A DNA stretch of 64,000 nucleotides from Klebsiella michiganensis (GCA_000963575.1 CP011077.1:620001-684000); one strand, 5' to 3'. Counted from the stretch's first letter, positions 33,344-42,881 are shown. Made by a program: numbers and translations. The notes: generated by a model from the sequence alone, not told the origin.

Positions 33344-34297
33344 ATGACGGATAAATTGACTTCTTTGCGTCAACTGACCACCGTGGTTGCTGACACCGGA
33401 GATATCGCGGCAATGAAGCTGTACCAGCCGCAAGATGCTACTACCAACCCTTCTCTGATCCTTAACGCTGCGCAGATCCCTGAGTATCGTAAACTGATTG
33501 ACGAAGCGATTACCTGGGCTCGTGGCCAGAGCAACGATCGCGCTCAGCAGGTGGTTGACGCTTCCGATAAGCTGGCTGTGAACATCGGCCTGGAAATTCT
33601 GAAGCTGATCCCTGGCCGTATTTCTACCGAAGTAGATGCTCGTCTGTCCTATGACACCGAAGCCAGCATTGCTAAAGCCAAGCACCTGATCAAGCTGTAC
33701 AACGACGCGGGCATCAGCAACGATCGCATCCTGATTAAACTGGCTTCTACCTGGCAGGGCATCCGCGCTGCAGAGCAGCTGGAAAAAGAAGGCATCAACT
33801 GTAACCTGACCCTGCTGTTCTCCTTCGCTCAGGCTCGTGCCTGTGCTGAAGCCGGCGTGTTCCTGATTTCTCCGTTCGTTGGCCGTATTCTTGACTGGTA
33901 CAAAGCTAACACCGACAAGAAAGAGTACGCCCCGCAGGAAGATCCAGGCGTGGTGTCCGTGACCGAAATCTACCAGTACTACAAGCAGCACGGCTATGAA
34001 ACCGTGGTGATGGGTGCAAGCTTCCGTAACGTCGGCGAAATTATCGAACTGGCCGGCTGTGACCGCCTGACCATCGCTCCTGCGCTGCTGAAAGAGCTGG
34101 CAGAAAGCGAAGGCACAATCGAGCGTAAGCTGAGCTACACCGGTGAAGTGAAGGCGCGTCCTGAGCGCATCACCGAGTCCCAGTTCCTGTGGCAGCATAA
34201 CCAGGATCCAATGGCCGTAGATAAACTGGCGGACGGTATCCGTAAGTTTGCTATCGACCAGGAAAAACTGGAAAAAATGATCGGCGACCTGCTGTAA
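33344..34297 (+). CDS. talB: Transaldolase B
   Basis: TalB transfers a dihydroxyacetone unit in the non-oxidative pentose phosphate pathway. The 317-residue product equals E. coli TalB. Schiff-base Lys132 is in DRILIKLASTWQGI, Asp17 in VVADTGD, and DATTNPSLIL is the N-terminal signature. Its codon use is that of a highly expressed gene. A terminator hairpin follows directly. Confidence 0.98.
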   Translation: MTDKLTSLRQLTTVVADTGDIAAMKLYQPQDATTNPSLILNAAQIPEYRKLIDEAITWARGQSNDRAQQVVDASDKLAVNIGLEILKLIPGRISTEVDARLSYDTEASIAKAKHLIKLYNDAGISNDRILIKLASTWQGIRAAEQLEKEGINCNLTLLFSFAQARACAEAGVFLISPFVGRILDWYKANTDKKEYAPQEDPGVVSVTEIYQYYKQHGYETVVMGASFRNVGEIIELAGCDRLTIAPALLKELAESEGTIERKLSYTGEVKARPERITESQFLWQHNQDPMAVDKLADGIRKFAIDQEKLEKMIGDLL

Positions 34298-34304
34298 TCA
34301 TTCT

Positions 34305-34334
34305 CGTGGCCGGCTTCCTGTCGGCCACGCTTTT
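34305..34334 (+). terminator. talB terminator
   Basis: CGTGGCCG and CGGCCACG form a perfect 8-bp stem around a 9-base loop, followed by CTTTTC, 8 bases after the talB stop. Confidence 0.75.
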
Positions 34335-34407
34335 CACCGCTTTCCCTGTCTGCAACGCCTTTCCCCGTGTATCATTCTACCCAGACTTGCTGATTTCCGG
34401 GATTGAT

Positions 34408-34995
34408 ATGAATACCTTACGCATTGGACTCGTGTCCATTTCAGACCGCGCTTCTAGCGGCGTTTACCAGGATAAAGGCATCCCTGCGCTACAGGAGTGG
34501 CTTGAGCACACGCTGACGACGCCCTTTAAAATAGAAACCCGTCTGATCCCTGATGAACAATCCATCATTGAACAAACGCTTTGCGAGCTGGTGGATGAAA
34601 TGGGCTGCCATTTGGTGCTAACCACCGGCGGAACCGGGCCGGCGCGCCGTGATGTGACGCCGGATGCCACACTGGCAGTTGCCGATCGTTTAATGCCGGG
34701 TTTTGGCGAGCAGATGCGTCAGATCAGCCTGCATTTCGTTCCGACGGCGATCCTCTCGCGTCAGGTGGGGGTTATTCGCAAACAGGCCTTGATCCTCAAT
34801 CTGCCGGGGCAGCCAAAATCAATTCAGGAAACGCTGGAAGGCGTGAAAGATGAAAATGGTAAGGTTGTGGTGCCGGGTATCTTTGCGAGTGTACCATATT
34901 GTATACAGTTGCTGGACGGGCCCTATGTTGAAACAGATGCCCATGTGGTAGCAGCTTTCCGTCCTAAAAGCGCTCGTCGCGAGACAAAACCCTAA
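34408..34995 (+). CDS. mog: Molybdopterin adenylyltransferase
   Basis: Mog adenylylates molybdopterin to MPT-AMP, preparing it for metal insertion by MoeA. The 195-residue product has the MoaB/Mog fold motifs LTTGGTGPARRDVTPDATLAVADR (about residues 72-95) and ILNLPGQPKSIQETLEG. The start is the ATG at 34408, giving the family N terminus NTLRIGLVSISDRASSGVY; the upstream in-frame extension runs back through the talB terminator and is not used. Confidence 0.97.
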   Translation: MNTLRIGLVSISDRASSGVYQDKGIPALQEWLEHTLTTPFKIETRLIPDEQSIIEQTLCELVDEMGCHLVLTTGGTGPARRDVTPDATLAVADRLMPGFGEQMRQISLHFVPTAILSRQVGVIRKQALILNLPGQPKSIQETLEGVKDENGKVVVPGIFASVPYCIQLLDGPYVETDAHVVAAFRPKSARRETKP

Positions 34996-35120
34996 ATAAT
35001 TGGCTTTTGTGACATAAGATCGAATTGGTATGGAGTGTTAACGGTTAATCGTTATAGTAATTTTGGCTTTACAGCTAAACGGAAATAATAATTAACACTC
35101 CTCTTTACAAGCGGTCACCT

Positions 35121-36431
35121 ATGTCAAAACAGCACGCCAGACCTCTTAACCGCCAGGATTACAAAACCCTGACGCTTGCCGCCCTCGGCGGTGCCCTTGA
35201 ATTCTACGACTTCATTATCTTCGTCTTCTTTGCGGCGGTGCTGGGGGAGCTTTTCTTCCCGGCCGATATCCCGGAGTGGCTGCGTCAGGTGCAGACATTC
35301 GCTATTTTCGCTGCGGGTTATCTTGTGCGTCCGCTGGGCGGGGTTGTGATGGCGCATTTTGGCGATTTGGTGGGCCGCAAAAAAATGTTTACCCTCAGCA
35401 TTCTGCTGATGGCGGTGCCGACTTTGGCCATTGGTTTGCTGCCTACGTATGCCTCGTTAGGCATTGCGGCTCCGCTGTTGCTGCTGCTGATGCGTATTCT
35501 GCAAGGTGCGGCAATCGGCGGTGAAGTTCCGGGGGCCTGGGTGTTTGTCTCCGAGCATGTGCCGGAGAAGCGAATTGGTATTGCCTGCGGCATTTTGACG
35601 ATGGGGCTGACGGTCGGCATTCTGTTGGGCTCCGTGGTGGCAACCATTATTAATACTTCCATGACCCAGCAGGCGATTCATGACGGCGGCTGGCGCATTC
35701 CTTTCTTCCTCGGCGGGATTTTTGGCCTGGTGGCGATGTACCTGCGCCGCTGGCTGCGCGAAACGCCCATCTTCCTCGAAATGCAGCAGCGTAAAGCGCT
35801 GGCCGAGGAGCTACCGCTTAAGTCGGTGGTGGTTGAGCATAAAAAAGCGGTGGTCGTTTCTATGCTGCTGACCTGGCTGCTCTCCGCCTGCATCGTGGTG
35901 GTGATTTTGATGTCGCCTATCTGGCTGCAAAAACAGCATGGAATTGCCCCAGCGTTAACGCTGCAGGCAAACAGTATTGCCACTATTATGCTGTGCGTGG
36001 GTTGCCTGTTAGCCGGGCTTGCGGCCGACCGCTTTGGCTCAGGGAAAACCTTTACCGTTGGCAGCGTTCTGCTCGCCATCTGTAGCTGGATGTTTTATCA
36101 CCTGAGCGGGACTCATCCTGAGCATCTCTTCTTACTCTATGGCCTGGTCGGGCTGAGCGTGGGCGTAGTTGGCGCGGTGCCATTTGTTATGGTGCGGGCG
36201 TTTCCGGCACAAGTGCGATTTACCGGGATTTCGTTTTCTTACAATCTGTCCTATGCCATTTTTGGTGGCCTGACGCCGATTGCGGTCACCATGCTGATGG
36301 GCGTTTCCCCCATGGCCCCGGCCTGGTACGTGCTGGCGCTTGCCATTGTGGGATTGGTGATGGGAATTTGGCTAAGAAAGGATATTCATCATCAGGACAA
36401 GATAGAGGAAAGGGCATTCACGCCATCCTGA
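35121..36431 (+). CDS. MFS transporter, metabolite:H+ symporter (MHS) type
   Basis: A 436-residue 12-helix major-facilitator transporter. The MHS-family pattern is visible: an N-terminal GALEFYDFIIFVFFAAVLGELFFP, RPLGGVVMAHFGDLVGRKKMF (residues 70-90, with the GDxxGRK loop), then MRILQGAAIGGEVPGAWVFVSEHVPEKRIG. Relatives carry organic acids, betaines or osmolytes; the substrate here is unknown. It lies between mog and satP, where I recall no such gene in E. coli K-12, so it may be lineage-specific. A shared terminator separates it from satP. Confidence 0.88.
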   Translation: MSKQHARPLNRQDYKTLTLAALGGALEFYDFIIFVFFAAVLGELFFPADIPEWLRQVQTFAIFAAGYLVRPLGGVVMAHFGDLVGRKKMFTLSILLMAVPTLAIGLLPTYASLGIAAPLLLLLMRILQGAAIGGEVPGAWVFVSEHVPEKRIGIACGILTMGLTVGILLGSVVATIINTSMTQQAIHDGGWRIPFFLGGIFGLVAMYLRRWLRETPIFLEMQQRKALAEELPLKSVVVEHKKAVVVSMLLTWLLSACIVVVILMSPIWLQKQHGIAPALTLQANSIATIMLCVGCLLAGLAADRFGSGKTFTVGSVLLAICSWMFYHLSGTHPEHLFLLYGLVGLSVGVVGAVPFVMVRAFPAQVRFTGISFSYNLSYAIFGGLTPIAVTMLMGVSPMAPAWYVLALAIVGLVMGIWLRKDIHHQDKIEERAFTPS

Positions 36432-36436
36432 ATAAA

Positions 36437-36464
36437 AAAACGCGGAGCACTGCTCCGCGTTTTA
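36437..36464. terminator. Bidirectional terminator between the MHS transporter gene and satP
   Basis: AAACGCGGAGCA and TGCTCCGCGTTT pair around CTGC-type central bases, with A residues before and T after, between two convergent genes. Confidence 0.87.
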
Positions 36465-36482
36465 CTTTCCACTAAAGGAGAA

Positions 36483-37049
36483 TTAGTGCTTTTCGCCGAT
36501 AGGCAGCACGGTGCGGCCAAACTGCTCGTTCAGCACTTCACCCATCGCCAGGTAGATGGCGCTGGCGCCACACACCAGGCCTATCCAGCCAGCGACTTTC
36601 ACGATGCCTTCGTTATCCGCCAGGTGGCCAATCGCCAGCAAGGCGAACAGCACGGTCAGGCTGGCAAACACGAACTGCAGCATACGAGGTGCTTTCAGGG
36701 TGCCGAAGAACATGAACAGGGTGAATACGCCCCACAGGCCCAGGTACGCGCCAAGGAAGTGGCCGTTGGCCGCATCGCTAAGGCCCATTTTAGGCATCAG
36801 CAGAATTGCCACCAGCGTCAGCCAGAAAGAGCCGTAAGAGGTGAAGGCGGTTAAACCGAAAGTGTTCCCTTTTTTAAACTCCAGCAGGCCCGCGAAGATT
36901 TGCGCGATACCGCCGTAGAAAATCCCCATCGCGAGGATAGTAACGTCAAAACCAAAAATACCTGCGTTATGCAGGTTGAGCAAAATGGTGGTCATGCCGA
37001 AGCCCATTAAGCCCAGGGGAGCTGGATTAGCCAACTTAGTGTTGCCCAT
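36483..37049 (-). CDS. satP: Succinate-acetate/proton symporter SatP
   Basis: SatP (YaaH) is a six-helix inner-membrane channel-like symporter for acetate and succinate (AceTr family). The 188-residue product equals E. coli SatP. The family N-terminal signature NPAPLGLMGFGMTTILLNLHNAG (about residues 8-30) and the GGIAQIFAGLLEFKKGNTFGLTAFTSYGSFW segment are present. Divergent from dnaK. Confidence 0.97.
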   Translation of the reverse strand: MGNTKLANPAPLGLMGFGMTTILLNLHNAGIFGFDVTILAMGIFYGGIAQIFAGLLEFKKGNTFGLTAFTSYGSFWLTLVAILLMPKMGLSDAANGHFLGAYLGLWGVFTLFMFFGTLKAPRMLQFVFASLTVLFALLAIGHLADNEGIVKVAGWIGLVCGASAIYLAMGEVLNEQFGRTVLPIGEKH

Positions 37050-37195
37050 AGTTCCTCTGAAAAATTCATTTGAAATGTAGTGTTAATTAACGCCCCGCAG
37101 CCGGGAGTCCGGTTGTGGGCGCGGCATAATAATCAGGCAGCACGTCGGCGTCTATGATCTGAGCGGGTGGAAAGCGGAAAATTTTTTTTCACCTG

Positions 37196-37227
37196 CCCCT
37201 TGATGGCAAGCGTTGCGACCCCATCTT
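37196..37227 (+). promoter_or_regulatory. Sigma-32 heat-shock promoter of dnaK
   Basis: CCCCTTGATG (37196-37205, containing the -35 CTTGA core) and CCCCATCTT (37219-37227) are 13 bases apart, matching the sigma-32 consensus CTTGAAA with CCCCATnT. It lies about 120 bases before the dnaK ATG, as dnaK P1 does in E. coli. Confidence 0.85.
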
Positions 37228-37346
37228 GTATGCAACCGCAGTTGGCGGACCTGAAAAAAAACGCTTCGGGCAGTTGAAACAGACGCTTTTGCCCGCATAA
37301 CAGGTTCACAACCACATGATGACGAATTTTTAGTGGAGACGTTTAG

Positions 37347-39269
37347 ATGGGTAAAATTATTGGTATCGACCTGGGGACAACCAACTCTTGTGTCGCGATT
37401 ATGGATGGTACAACTGCTCGTGTGCTGGAGAACGCCGAGGGCGACCGCACCACGCCTTCTATCATTGCTTACACGCAGGACGGCGAAATCCTGGTAGGTC
37501 AGCCGGCTAAACGTCAGGCAGTGACTAACCCGCAAAACACTCTGTTTGCGATCAAACGCCTGATTGGCCGTCGCTTCCAGGACGAAGAAGTGCAGCGTGA
37601 TGAAGCCATCATGCCTTACAAAATCATCGGCGCTGACAACGGCGACGCATGGATTGACGTAAAAGGTCAGAAAATGGCACCGCCGCAGATCTCTGCTGAA
37701 GTGCTGAAGAAAATGAAGAAAACTGCTGAAGATTACCTGGGTGAGCCGGTAACCGAAGCCGTTATCACCGTACCTGCATACTTTAACGATGCTCAGCGTC
37801 AGGCAACTAAAGACGCCGGCCGTATCGCAGGTCTGGAAGTGAAACGTATCATCAACGAACCAACCGCTGCTGCTCTGGCTTACGGTCTGGATAAAGAAGT
37901 TGGCAACCGTACTATCGCGGTTTACGACCTCGGTGGTGGTACTTTCGATATCTCTATCATCGAAATCGACGAAGTTGACGGTGAAAAAACCTTCGAAGTT
38001 CTGGCAACCAACGGTGATACCCATCTGGGTGGTGAAGACTTCGACAGCCGCATGATCAACTACCTCGTTGACGAGTTTAAGAAAGATCAGGGCATTGACC
38101 TGCGTAACGATCCGCTGGCCATGCAGCGCCTGAAAGAAGCGGCAGAAAAAGCAAAAATCGAGCTTTCTTCTGCGCAGCAGACCGACGTGAACCTGCCGTA
38201 CATCACTGCAGACGCGACCGGTCCAAAACACATGAACATCAAAGTGACCCGTGCGAAACTGGAATCCCTGGTCGAAGACCTGGTCAACCGTTCTATCGAG
38301 CCGCTGAAAGTTGCCCTGCAGGATGCTGGTCTGTCCGTTTCTGACATCCAGGACGTTATCCTGGTCGGTGGTCAGACTCGTATGCCAATGGTGCAGAAAA
38401 AAGTTGCTGAGTTCTTCGGTAAAGAGCCGCGTAAAGACGTTAACCCGGACGAAGCTGTTGCTATCGGTGCAGCTGTTCAGGGCGGCGTGCTGACCGGTGA
38501 CGTTAAAGACGTACTGCTGCTGGACGTTACCCCGCTGTCTCTGGGTATCGAAACTATGGGTGGCGTGATGACTGCGCTTATCAGCAAAAACACCACCATC
38601 CCAACCAAGCACAGCCAGGTGTTCTCTACCGCTGAAGACAACCAGTCTGCGGTAACTATCCATGTGATTCAGGGTGAGCGTAAACGTGCATCCGATAACA
38701 AATCACTGGGTCAGTTCAACCTGGATGGGATTAGCCCGGCTCCGCGTGGTATGCCACAGATCGAAGTCACCTTCGACATCGATGCTGACGGTATCCTGCA
38801 CGTTTCCGCGAAAGACAAAAACAGCGGTAAAGAGCAGAAGATCACCATCAAAGCATCTTCTGGCCTGAACGAAGACGAAATCCAGAAAATGGTTCGCGAT
38901 GCCGAAGCTAACGCCGAAGCTGACCGTAAGTTCGAAGAGCTGGTTCAGACCCGTAACCAGGGCGACCATCTGCTGCACAGCACCCGTAAGCAAGTTGAAG
39001 AAGCAGGCGACAAACTGCCAGCTGAAGACAAAACTGCTATCGAGTCTGCGCTGACCGCGCTGGAAGCGTCCCTGAAAGGCGAAGACAAAGCGGACATCGA
39101 AGCCAAAATTCAGGCTCTGGCAGAAGTTTCCCAGAAGCTGATGGAACTGGCTCAGCAGCAGCACGCTGAGCAGCAGGCTGGCAATGCCGCAGATGCAGGC
39201 CACGCTAACGCTGGCAAAGACGACGATGTTGTTGATGCCGAGTTCGAAGAAGTTAAAGATAAAAAATAA
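37347..39269 (+). CDS. dnaK: Chaperone DnaK (Hsp70)
   Basis: DnaK is the main cytosolic Hsp70; with DnaJ and GrpE it folds nascent and stressed proteins and controls sigma-32. The product is 640 residues (E. coli 638). The N-terminal ATPase has IGIDLGTTNSCVA, the phosphate motif AVYDLGGGTFDISI and VGGQTRMPMVQ. The substrate domain follows the DVLLLDVTPLSLGIETMGG linker. The glutamine/alanine-rich C terminus ends in the acidic EFEEVKDKK. Transcribed from the upstream sigma-32 promoter together with dnaJ. The long open frame antisense to it is a codon-bias shadow. Confidence 0.99.
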   Translation: MGKIIGIDLGTTNSCVAIMDGTTARVLENAEGDRTTPSIIAYTQDGEILVGQPAKRQAVTNPQNTLFAIKRLIGRRFQDEEVQRDEAIMPYKIIGADNGDAWIDVKGQKMAPPQISAEVLKKMKKTAEDYLGEPVTEAVITVPAYFNDAQRQATKDAGRIAGLEVKRIINEPTAAALAYGLDKEVGNRTIAVYDLGGGTFDISIIEIDEVDGEKTFEVLATNGDTHLGGEDFDSRMINYLVDEFKKDQGIDLRNDPLAMQRLKEAAEKAKIELSSAQQTDVNLPYITADATGPKHMNIKVTRAKLESLVEDLVNRSIEPLKVALQDAGLSVSDIQDVILVGGQTRMPMVQKKVAEFFGKEPRKDVNPDEAVAIGAAVQGGVLTGDVKDVLLLDVTPLSLGIETMGGVMTALISKNTTIPTKHSQVFSTAEDNQSAVTIHVIQGERKRASDNKSLGQFNLDGISPAPRGMPQIEVTFDIDADGILHVSAKDKNSGKEQKITIKASSGLNEDEIQKMVRDAEANAEADRKFEELVQTRNQGDHLLHSTRKQVEEAGDKLPAEDKTAIESALTALEASLKGEDKADIEAKIQALAEVSQKLMELAQQQHAEQQAGNAADAGHANAGKDDDVVDAEFEEVKDKK

Positions 39270-39353
39270 TCGCCCTGATGCAGGGTAATTAACCGGCACG
39301 GGCGCGGAGTTTACTCCACGCCCGTGCTCGTATGTTAAGGGCAGAAAAAAGAG
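39270..39353 (+). ncRNA. dnaK-dnaJ intergenic hairpin, position of the predicted tpke11 RNA
   Basis: This 84-base gap holds a strong hairpin at 39296-39327: GCACGGGCG pairs with CGCCCGTGC, with an inner GGAG/CTCC stem. No T tract follows, so transcription should continue into dnaJ. In E. coli the corresponding gap is the predicted small RNA tpke11. Whether it is a free RNA or just a processing structure is not settled. Confidence 0.45.
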
Positions 39354-40487
39354 ATGGCGAAGAGAGACTATTACGAGGTTTTAGGCGTTCCGAAGTCAGC
39401 GGAAGAGCGTGAAATCAAAAAAGCTTACAAGCGCCTGGCGATGAAGTTCCATCCGGACCGTAACCAGGGCGATAAAGAGGCCGAGGCGAAGTTCAAAGAG
39501 ATCAAAGAAGCCTACGAAATCCTTACCGACGATCAAAAACGTGCGGCCTACGATCAGTACGGCCATGCAGCGTTTGAGCAGGGTGGTATGGGCGGCGGTG
39601 GCGGCTTTGGCGGCGGCGGTGCGGACTTCAGCGATATCTTTGGCGACGTATTTGGCGACATTTTCGGTGGCGGACGCCGTCAACGTGCGTCCCGTGGTGC
39701 AGATCTGCGCTACAACATGGACTTAACGCTTGAGGAAGCGGTTCGTGGCGTCACCAAAGAGATCCGCATCCCTACACTTGAAGAGTGTGAAGTTTGCCAC
39801 GGTAGCGGCGCGAAAAAAGGTTCTTCTCCGCAGACCTGTCCAACCTGTCACGGACAGGGCCAGGTGCAAATGCGCCAGGGCTTCTTTACCGTGCAGCAAA
39901 GCTGCCCGCACTGTCAGGGCCGCGGCACCATCATTAAAGATCCGTGCAATAGCTGTCATGGTCACGGCCGCGTAGAGAAAACCAAAACGCTGTCGGTGAA
40001 AATCCCGGCGGGCGTGGACACCGGCGACCGTATTCGTCTGTCTGGCGAAGGTGAGGCGGGTGAACACGGTGCACCATCAGGCGATCTGTACGTTCAGGTT
40101 CAGGTGAAACAACACCCAATCTTCGAACGTGAAGGCAATAACCTGTACTGCGAAGTGCCGATCAATTTTGCAATGGCTGCGTTGGGTGGGGAAATTGAAG
40201 TCCCAACTCTGGACGGTCGGGTTAACCTGAAGGTTCCGGGCGAAACTCAAACCGGTAAGCTGTTCAGAATGCGCGGTAAAGGCGTGAAATCCGTACGCGG
40301 CGGTGCGCAGGGCGATCTGCTCTGCCGTGTTGTTGTTGAGACGCCGGTCAGCCTGAACGAAAAGCAGAAAAAACTGCTGCGTGATTTAGAAGAGAGCTTC
40401 GGTGGCCCTACGGGGGCGAACAACAGTCCGCGCTCGAAGAGCTTCTTCGACGGCGTGAAGAAATTCTTTGATGATTTAACTCGTTAA
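39354..40487 (+). CDS. dnaJ: Chaperone DnaJ (Hsp40)
   Basis: DnaJ delivers substrates to DnaK and stimulates its ATPase. The 377-residue class A protein has the J domain with HPD at 33-35, a Gly/Phe-rich linker (about 75-110), four CxxCxGxG zinc repeats (CEVCHGSG, CPTCHGQG, CPHCQGRG, CNSCHGHG, about 144-205) and the C-terminal substrate-binding and dimerisation domains. It follows dnaK on the same transcript and ends before a strong terminator. Confidence 0.99.
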   Translation: MAKRDYYEVLGVPKSAEEREIKKAYKRLAMKFHPDRNQGDKEAEAKFKEIKEAYEILTDDQKRAAYDQYGHAAFEQGGMGGGGGFGGGGADFSDIFGDVFGDIFGGGRRQRASRGADLRYNMDLTLEEAVRGVTKEIRIPTLEECEVCHGSGAKKGSSPQTCPTCHGQGQVQMRQGFFTVQQSCPHCQGRGTIIKDPCNSCHGHGRVEKTKTLSVKIPAGVDTGDRIRLSGEGEAGEHGAPSGDLYVQVQVKQHPIFEREGNNLYCEVPINFAMAALGGEIEVPTLDGRVNLKVPGETQTGKLFRMRGKGVKSVRGGAQGDLLCRVVVETPVSLNEKQKKLLRDLEESFGGPTGANNSPRSKSFFDGVKKFFDDLTR

Positions 40488-40510
40488 TTTCTTCCTGTTG
40501 TTATGCTTTA

Positions 40511-40547
40511 AAAAACCTGAACTGCTTCATTAGGTTCAGGTTTTTTT
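40511..40547 (+). terminator. dnaKJ operon terminator
   Basis: AAAAACCTGAAC pairs with GTTCAGGTTTTT around an 11-base loop and runs into a T tract, 23 bases after the dnaJ stop. Confidence 0.9.
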
Positions 40548-40684
40548 ATGTCTCCTGATATGGATCGGTTTTATCGATCCTTTTTTGCCATATAAGCTGT
40601 TTTTAACGATGTGTCATTATCGCTATGCTGGCTACCCTATTAGTATTCAGGATGAATAAGCTACTAAGAGAGTTGGGTGAGAGA

Positions 40685-41857
40685 ATGACTAAAAATCTGC
40701 AACGTTTTTTTCAGAATGATGCCGCGGGCGGTATTTTTTTGATTGTTGCCGCGGCACTGGCAATGCTACTGGCAAATATGGGATCGACCAGCGCTGGCTA
40801 CGAGGCGTTTCTTGCCACGCCTGTTGAAGTGAGAATCGGGCCGCTGGATATCAGTAAAAACCTGCTGCTGTGGGTGAATGACGCCCTGATGGCAATTTTC
40901 TTTCTGATGATTGGCCTTGAGGTGAAGCGGGAAATGGTTATCGGCTCATTGGCCGACCGCCGTCAGGCTTCATTCCCGGTCATTGCTGCCCTGGGTGGGA
41001 TGGTTGTGCCGGCGCTGCTTTATCTGGTTTTCAACTATGCTGATCCTGTAACGCGAGAGGGCTGGGCGATCCCGGCGGCAACTGACATTGCGTTTGCGTT
41101 GGGGATCCTTGCGCTTTTAGGCAATCGTGTTCCGCTGGCGTTGAAAGTCTTCCTGATGGCGTTGGCAATCATTGATGACCTGGGCGCAATTGTCATTATC
41201 GCGCTGTTTTATACTCACGATCTCTCAATGATGTCGCTGGGCGTTGCGGCTGCGGCTATTGCTGTGCTGGCATTGTTGAACCTGTTTAATGTGCGCCGTA
41301 CCGGGGTTTATATCCTGGTAGGCGTAATATTATGGACGGCAGTACTGAAGTCGGGCGTGCATGCCACGCTTGCGGGCGTGATTATTGGTTTCTTTATCCC
41401 GCTGAAAGAACAGAAAGGGCGTTCCCCGGCTCAGGATCTGGAGCATGTGCTGCATCCGTGGGTGGCTTTCTTGATCCTGCCGCTGTTTGCCTTTGCCAAT
41501 GCCGGTGTTTCCCTCAGTGGGGTGACGGTACAGGGCCTTACGTCGCTTCTGCCGCTGGGTATTATTGCCGGGCTGTTCATCGGCAAGCCGTTAGGTATTA
41601 GCCTGTTTTGCTGGCTGGCGCTCAAATTTAAATTGGCCTCTTTGCCGGAGGGAACGAGCTTCAGGGATATCATGGCGGTAGGCGTGCTGTGCGGTATTGG
41701 GTTTACGATGTCTATCTTCATCGCTTCTCTGGCATTTGGCGACGTTGACGCGGAGCTTATTACCTGGGCGAAACTGGGGATCTTACTGGGCTCGTTGCTC
41801 TCTGCCGTCGTCGGTTTCATGATGCTAAAAGCACGTTTGCCTAAGGCGACTTCATGA
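40685..41857 (+). CDS. nhaA: Na+/H+ antiporter NhaA
   Basis: NhaA exports Na+ (or Li+) in exchange for two H+ and is pH-regulated. The start at 40685 (GGGTGAGAG upstream) gives 390 residues, against 388 in E. coli, with the family N terminus LQRFFQNDAAGGIFLI. The transport-site aspartates are conserved: Asp134 in AATDIAFALG and Asp164-Asp165 in AIIDDLGAI. An upstream in-frame extension of 20 residues is unlikely. No hok/sok genes or insertion sequence lie between dnaJ and nhaA, unlike E. coli K-12. Confidence 0.96.
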   Translation: MTKNLQRFFQNDAAGGIFLIVAAALAMLLANMGSTSAGYEAFLATPVEVRIGPLDISKNLLLWVNDALMAIFFLMIGLEVKREMVIGSLADRRQASFPVIAALGGMVVPALLYLVFNYADPVTREGWAIPAATDIAFALGILALLGNRVPLALKVFLMALAIIDDLGAIVIIALFYTHDLSMMSLGVAAAAIAVLALLNLFNVRRTGVYILVGVILWTAVLKSGVHATLAGVIIGFFIPLKEQKGRSPAQDLEHVLHPWVAFLILPLFAFANAGVSLSGVTVQGLTSLLPLGIIAGLFIGKPLGISLFCWLALKFKLASLPEGTSFRDIMAVGVLCGIGFTMSIFIASLAFGDVDAELITWAKLGILLGSLLSAVVGFMMLKARLPKATS

Positions 41858-41923
41858 TGTTACTGGCTGCCGGGTCATCATCAGATGACCCGATAATGGA
41901 TTAAATCTCAGGGAGTGAAGGGC

Positions 41924-42817
41924 ATGTCCCATATCAATTACAATCATCTTTATTATTTCTGGCACGTTTGCAAAGAAGGGTCAGTTGTGGGGGCCGCAGA
42001 GGCACTGTTTCTGACCCCACAAACAATAACCGGGCAAATAAAAGCGCTTGAAGAGCGTCTGCAAGGGAAACTTTTCCGCCGTCAGGGAAGGGGACTGGTA
42101 CCTTCGGAACTGGGGCAACTGGTGTTTCGCTATGCCGACAGAATGTTTACCCTGAGCCAGGAAATGCTGGATATCGTTAACTACCGCAAAGAAGCTAACA
42201 TCCTGTTTGATGTCGGCGTGGCGGATGCGTTATCCAAGCGCCTGGTCAGCGGCGTGCTAGATGCGGCCGTCGTTGAGGATGAGCAAATCCACCTGCGTTG
42301 TTTTGAATCGACCCATGAAATGCTGCTGGAGCAGCTTAGCCAGCATAAGCTGGATATGATCATTTCTGACTGCCCGATTGATTCTACTCAGCAGGAGGGA
42401 CTGTTCTCGGTCAAGCTCGGCGAATGCGGCATCAGTTTCTGGTGCAAAGGGCCAAAGCCAGAGCTGCCTTTCCCGGCCTGCCTTGAAACTCGCCGCCTGC
42501 TTATTCCCGGACGTCGCTCAATGCTGGGGCGAAAGCTGCTTAACTGGATTAACATTCAGGGGCTTAAGATTGAAATTCTTGGTGAATTTGATGATGCCGC
42601 GCTGATGAAAGCGTTTGGTGCTGCGCACAACGCTATCTTTGTGGCACCAACGCTGTATGTGCGGGATATCTACAGTGATGACGACATCGTCGAGATAGGC
42701 AGAATGGATAGTGTTCTGGAGGAGTACCATGCCATTTTTGCCGAACGTATGATTCAGCATCCTGCGGTGCAGCGTATCTGCAGCAAAGATTACTCGGCGC
42801 TCTTCAAGGTGGACTGA
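41924..42817 (+). CDS. nhaR: LysR-family activator of nhaA, NhaR
   Basis: NhaR activates nhaA in response to Na+ and, in E. coli, also controls pga. The 297-residue product has the LysR helix-turn-helix (GSVVGAAEALFLTPQTITGQIKALEERLQGKLFRR) and the effector domain, with close identity to E. coli NhaR (FESTHEMLLEQLSQHKLDMIISDCPIDSTQQEGLFSV). I chose the ATG at 41924 with GGGAG 8 bases upstream; a GTG three codons earlier is the alternative. It lies 66 bases after nhaA, probably in the same transcript. Confidence 0.96.
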   Translation: MSHINYNHLYYFWHVCKEGSVVGAAEALFLTPQTITGQIKALEERLQGKLFRRQGRGLVPSELGQLVFRYADRMFTLSQEMLDIVNYRKEANILFDVGVADALSKRLVSGVLDAAVVEDEQIHLRCFESTHEMLLEQLSQHKLDMIISDCPIDSTQQEGLFSVKLGECGISFWCKGPKPELPFPACLETRRLLIPGRRSMLGRKLLNWINIQGLKIEILGEFDDAALMKAFGAAHNAIFVAPTLYVRDIYSDDDIVEIGRMDSVLEEYHAIFAERMIQHPAVQRICSKDYSALFKVD

Positions 42818-42830
42818 ATGACAGGCATAA

Positions 42831-42857
42831 AAAAACCGGCGTTAGCCGGTTTTTTTA
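42831..42857. terminator. Bidirectional terminator between nhaR and rpsT
   Basis: AAAACCGGC and GCCGGTTTT pair around GTTA-type loop bases, with A residues before and T after, between the convergent genes. Confidence 0.87.
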
Positions 42858-42881
42858 TCAAAGCTTACAGCAAAAAGGCGA

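Noticed and set aside
37152..38663. 503-codon open frame antisense to dnaK
   Set aside because: It is caused by the strong codon bias of dnaK; it has no family motifs, no ribosome site of note and spans the sigma-32 promoter.
39579..39690. Glycine-rich repetitive DNA in dnaJ
   Set aside because: It encodes the normal Gly/Phe-rich linker of class A J-proteins.
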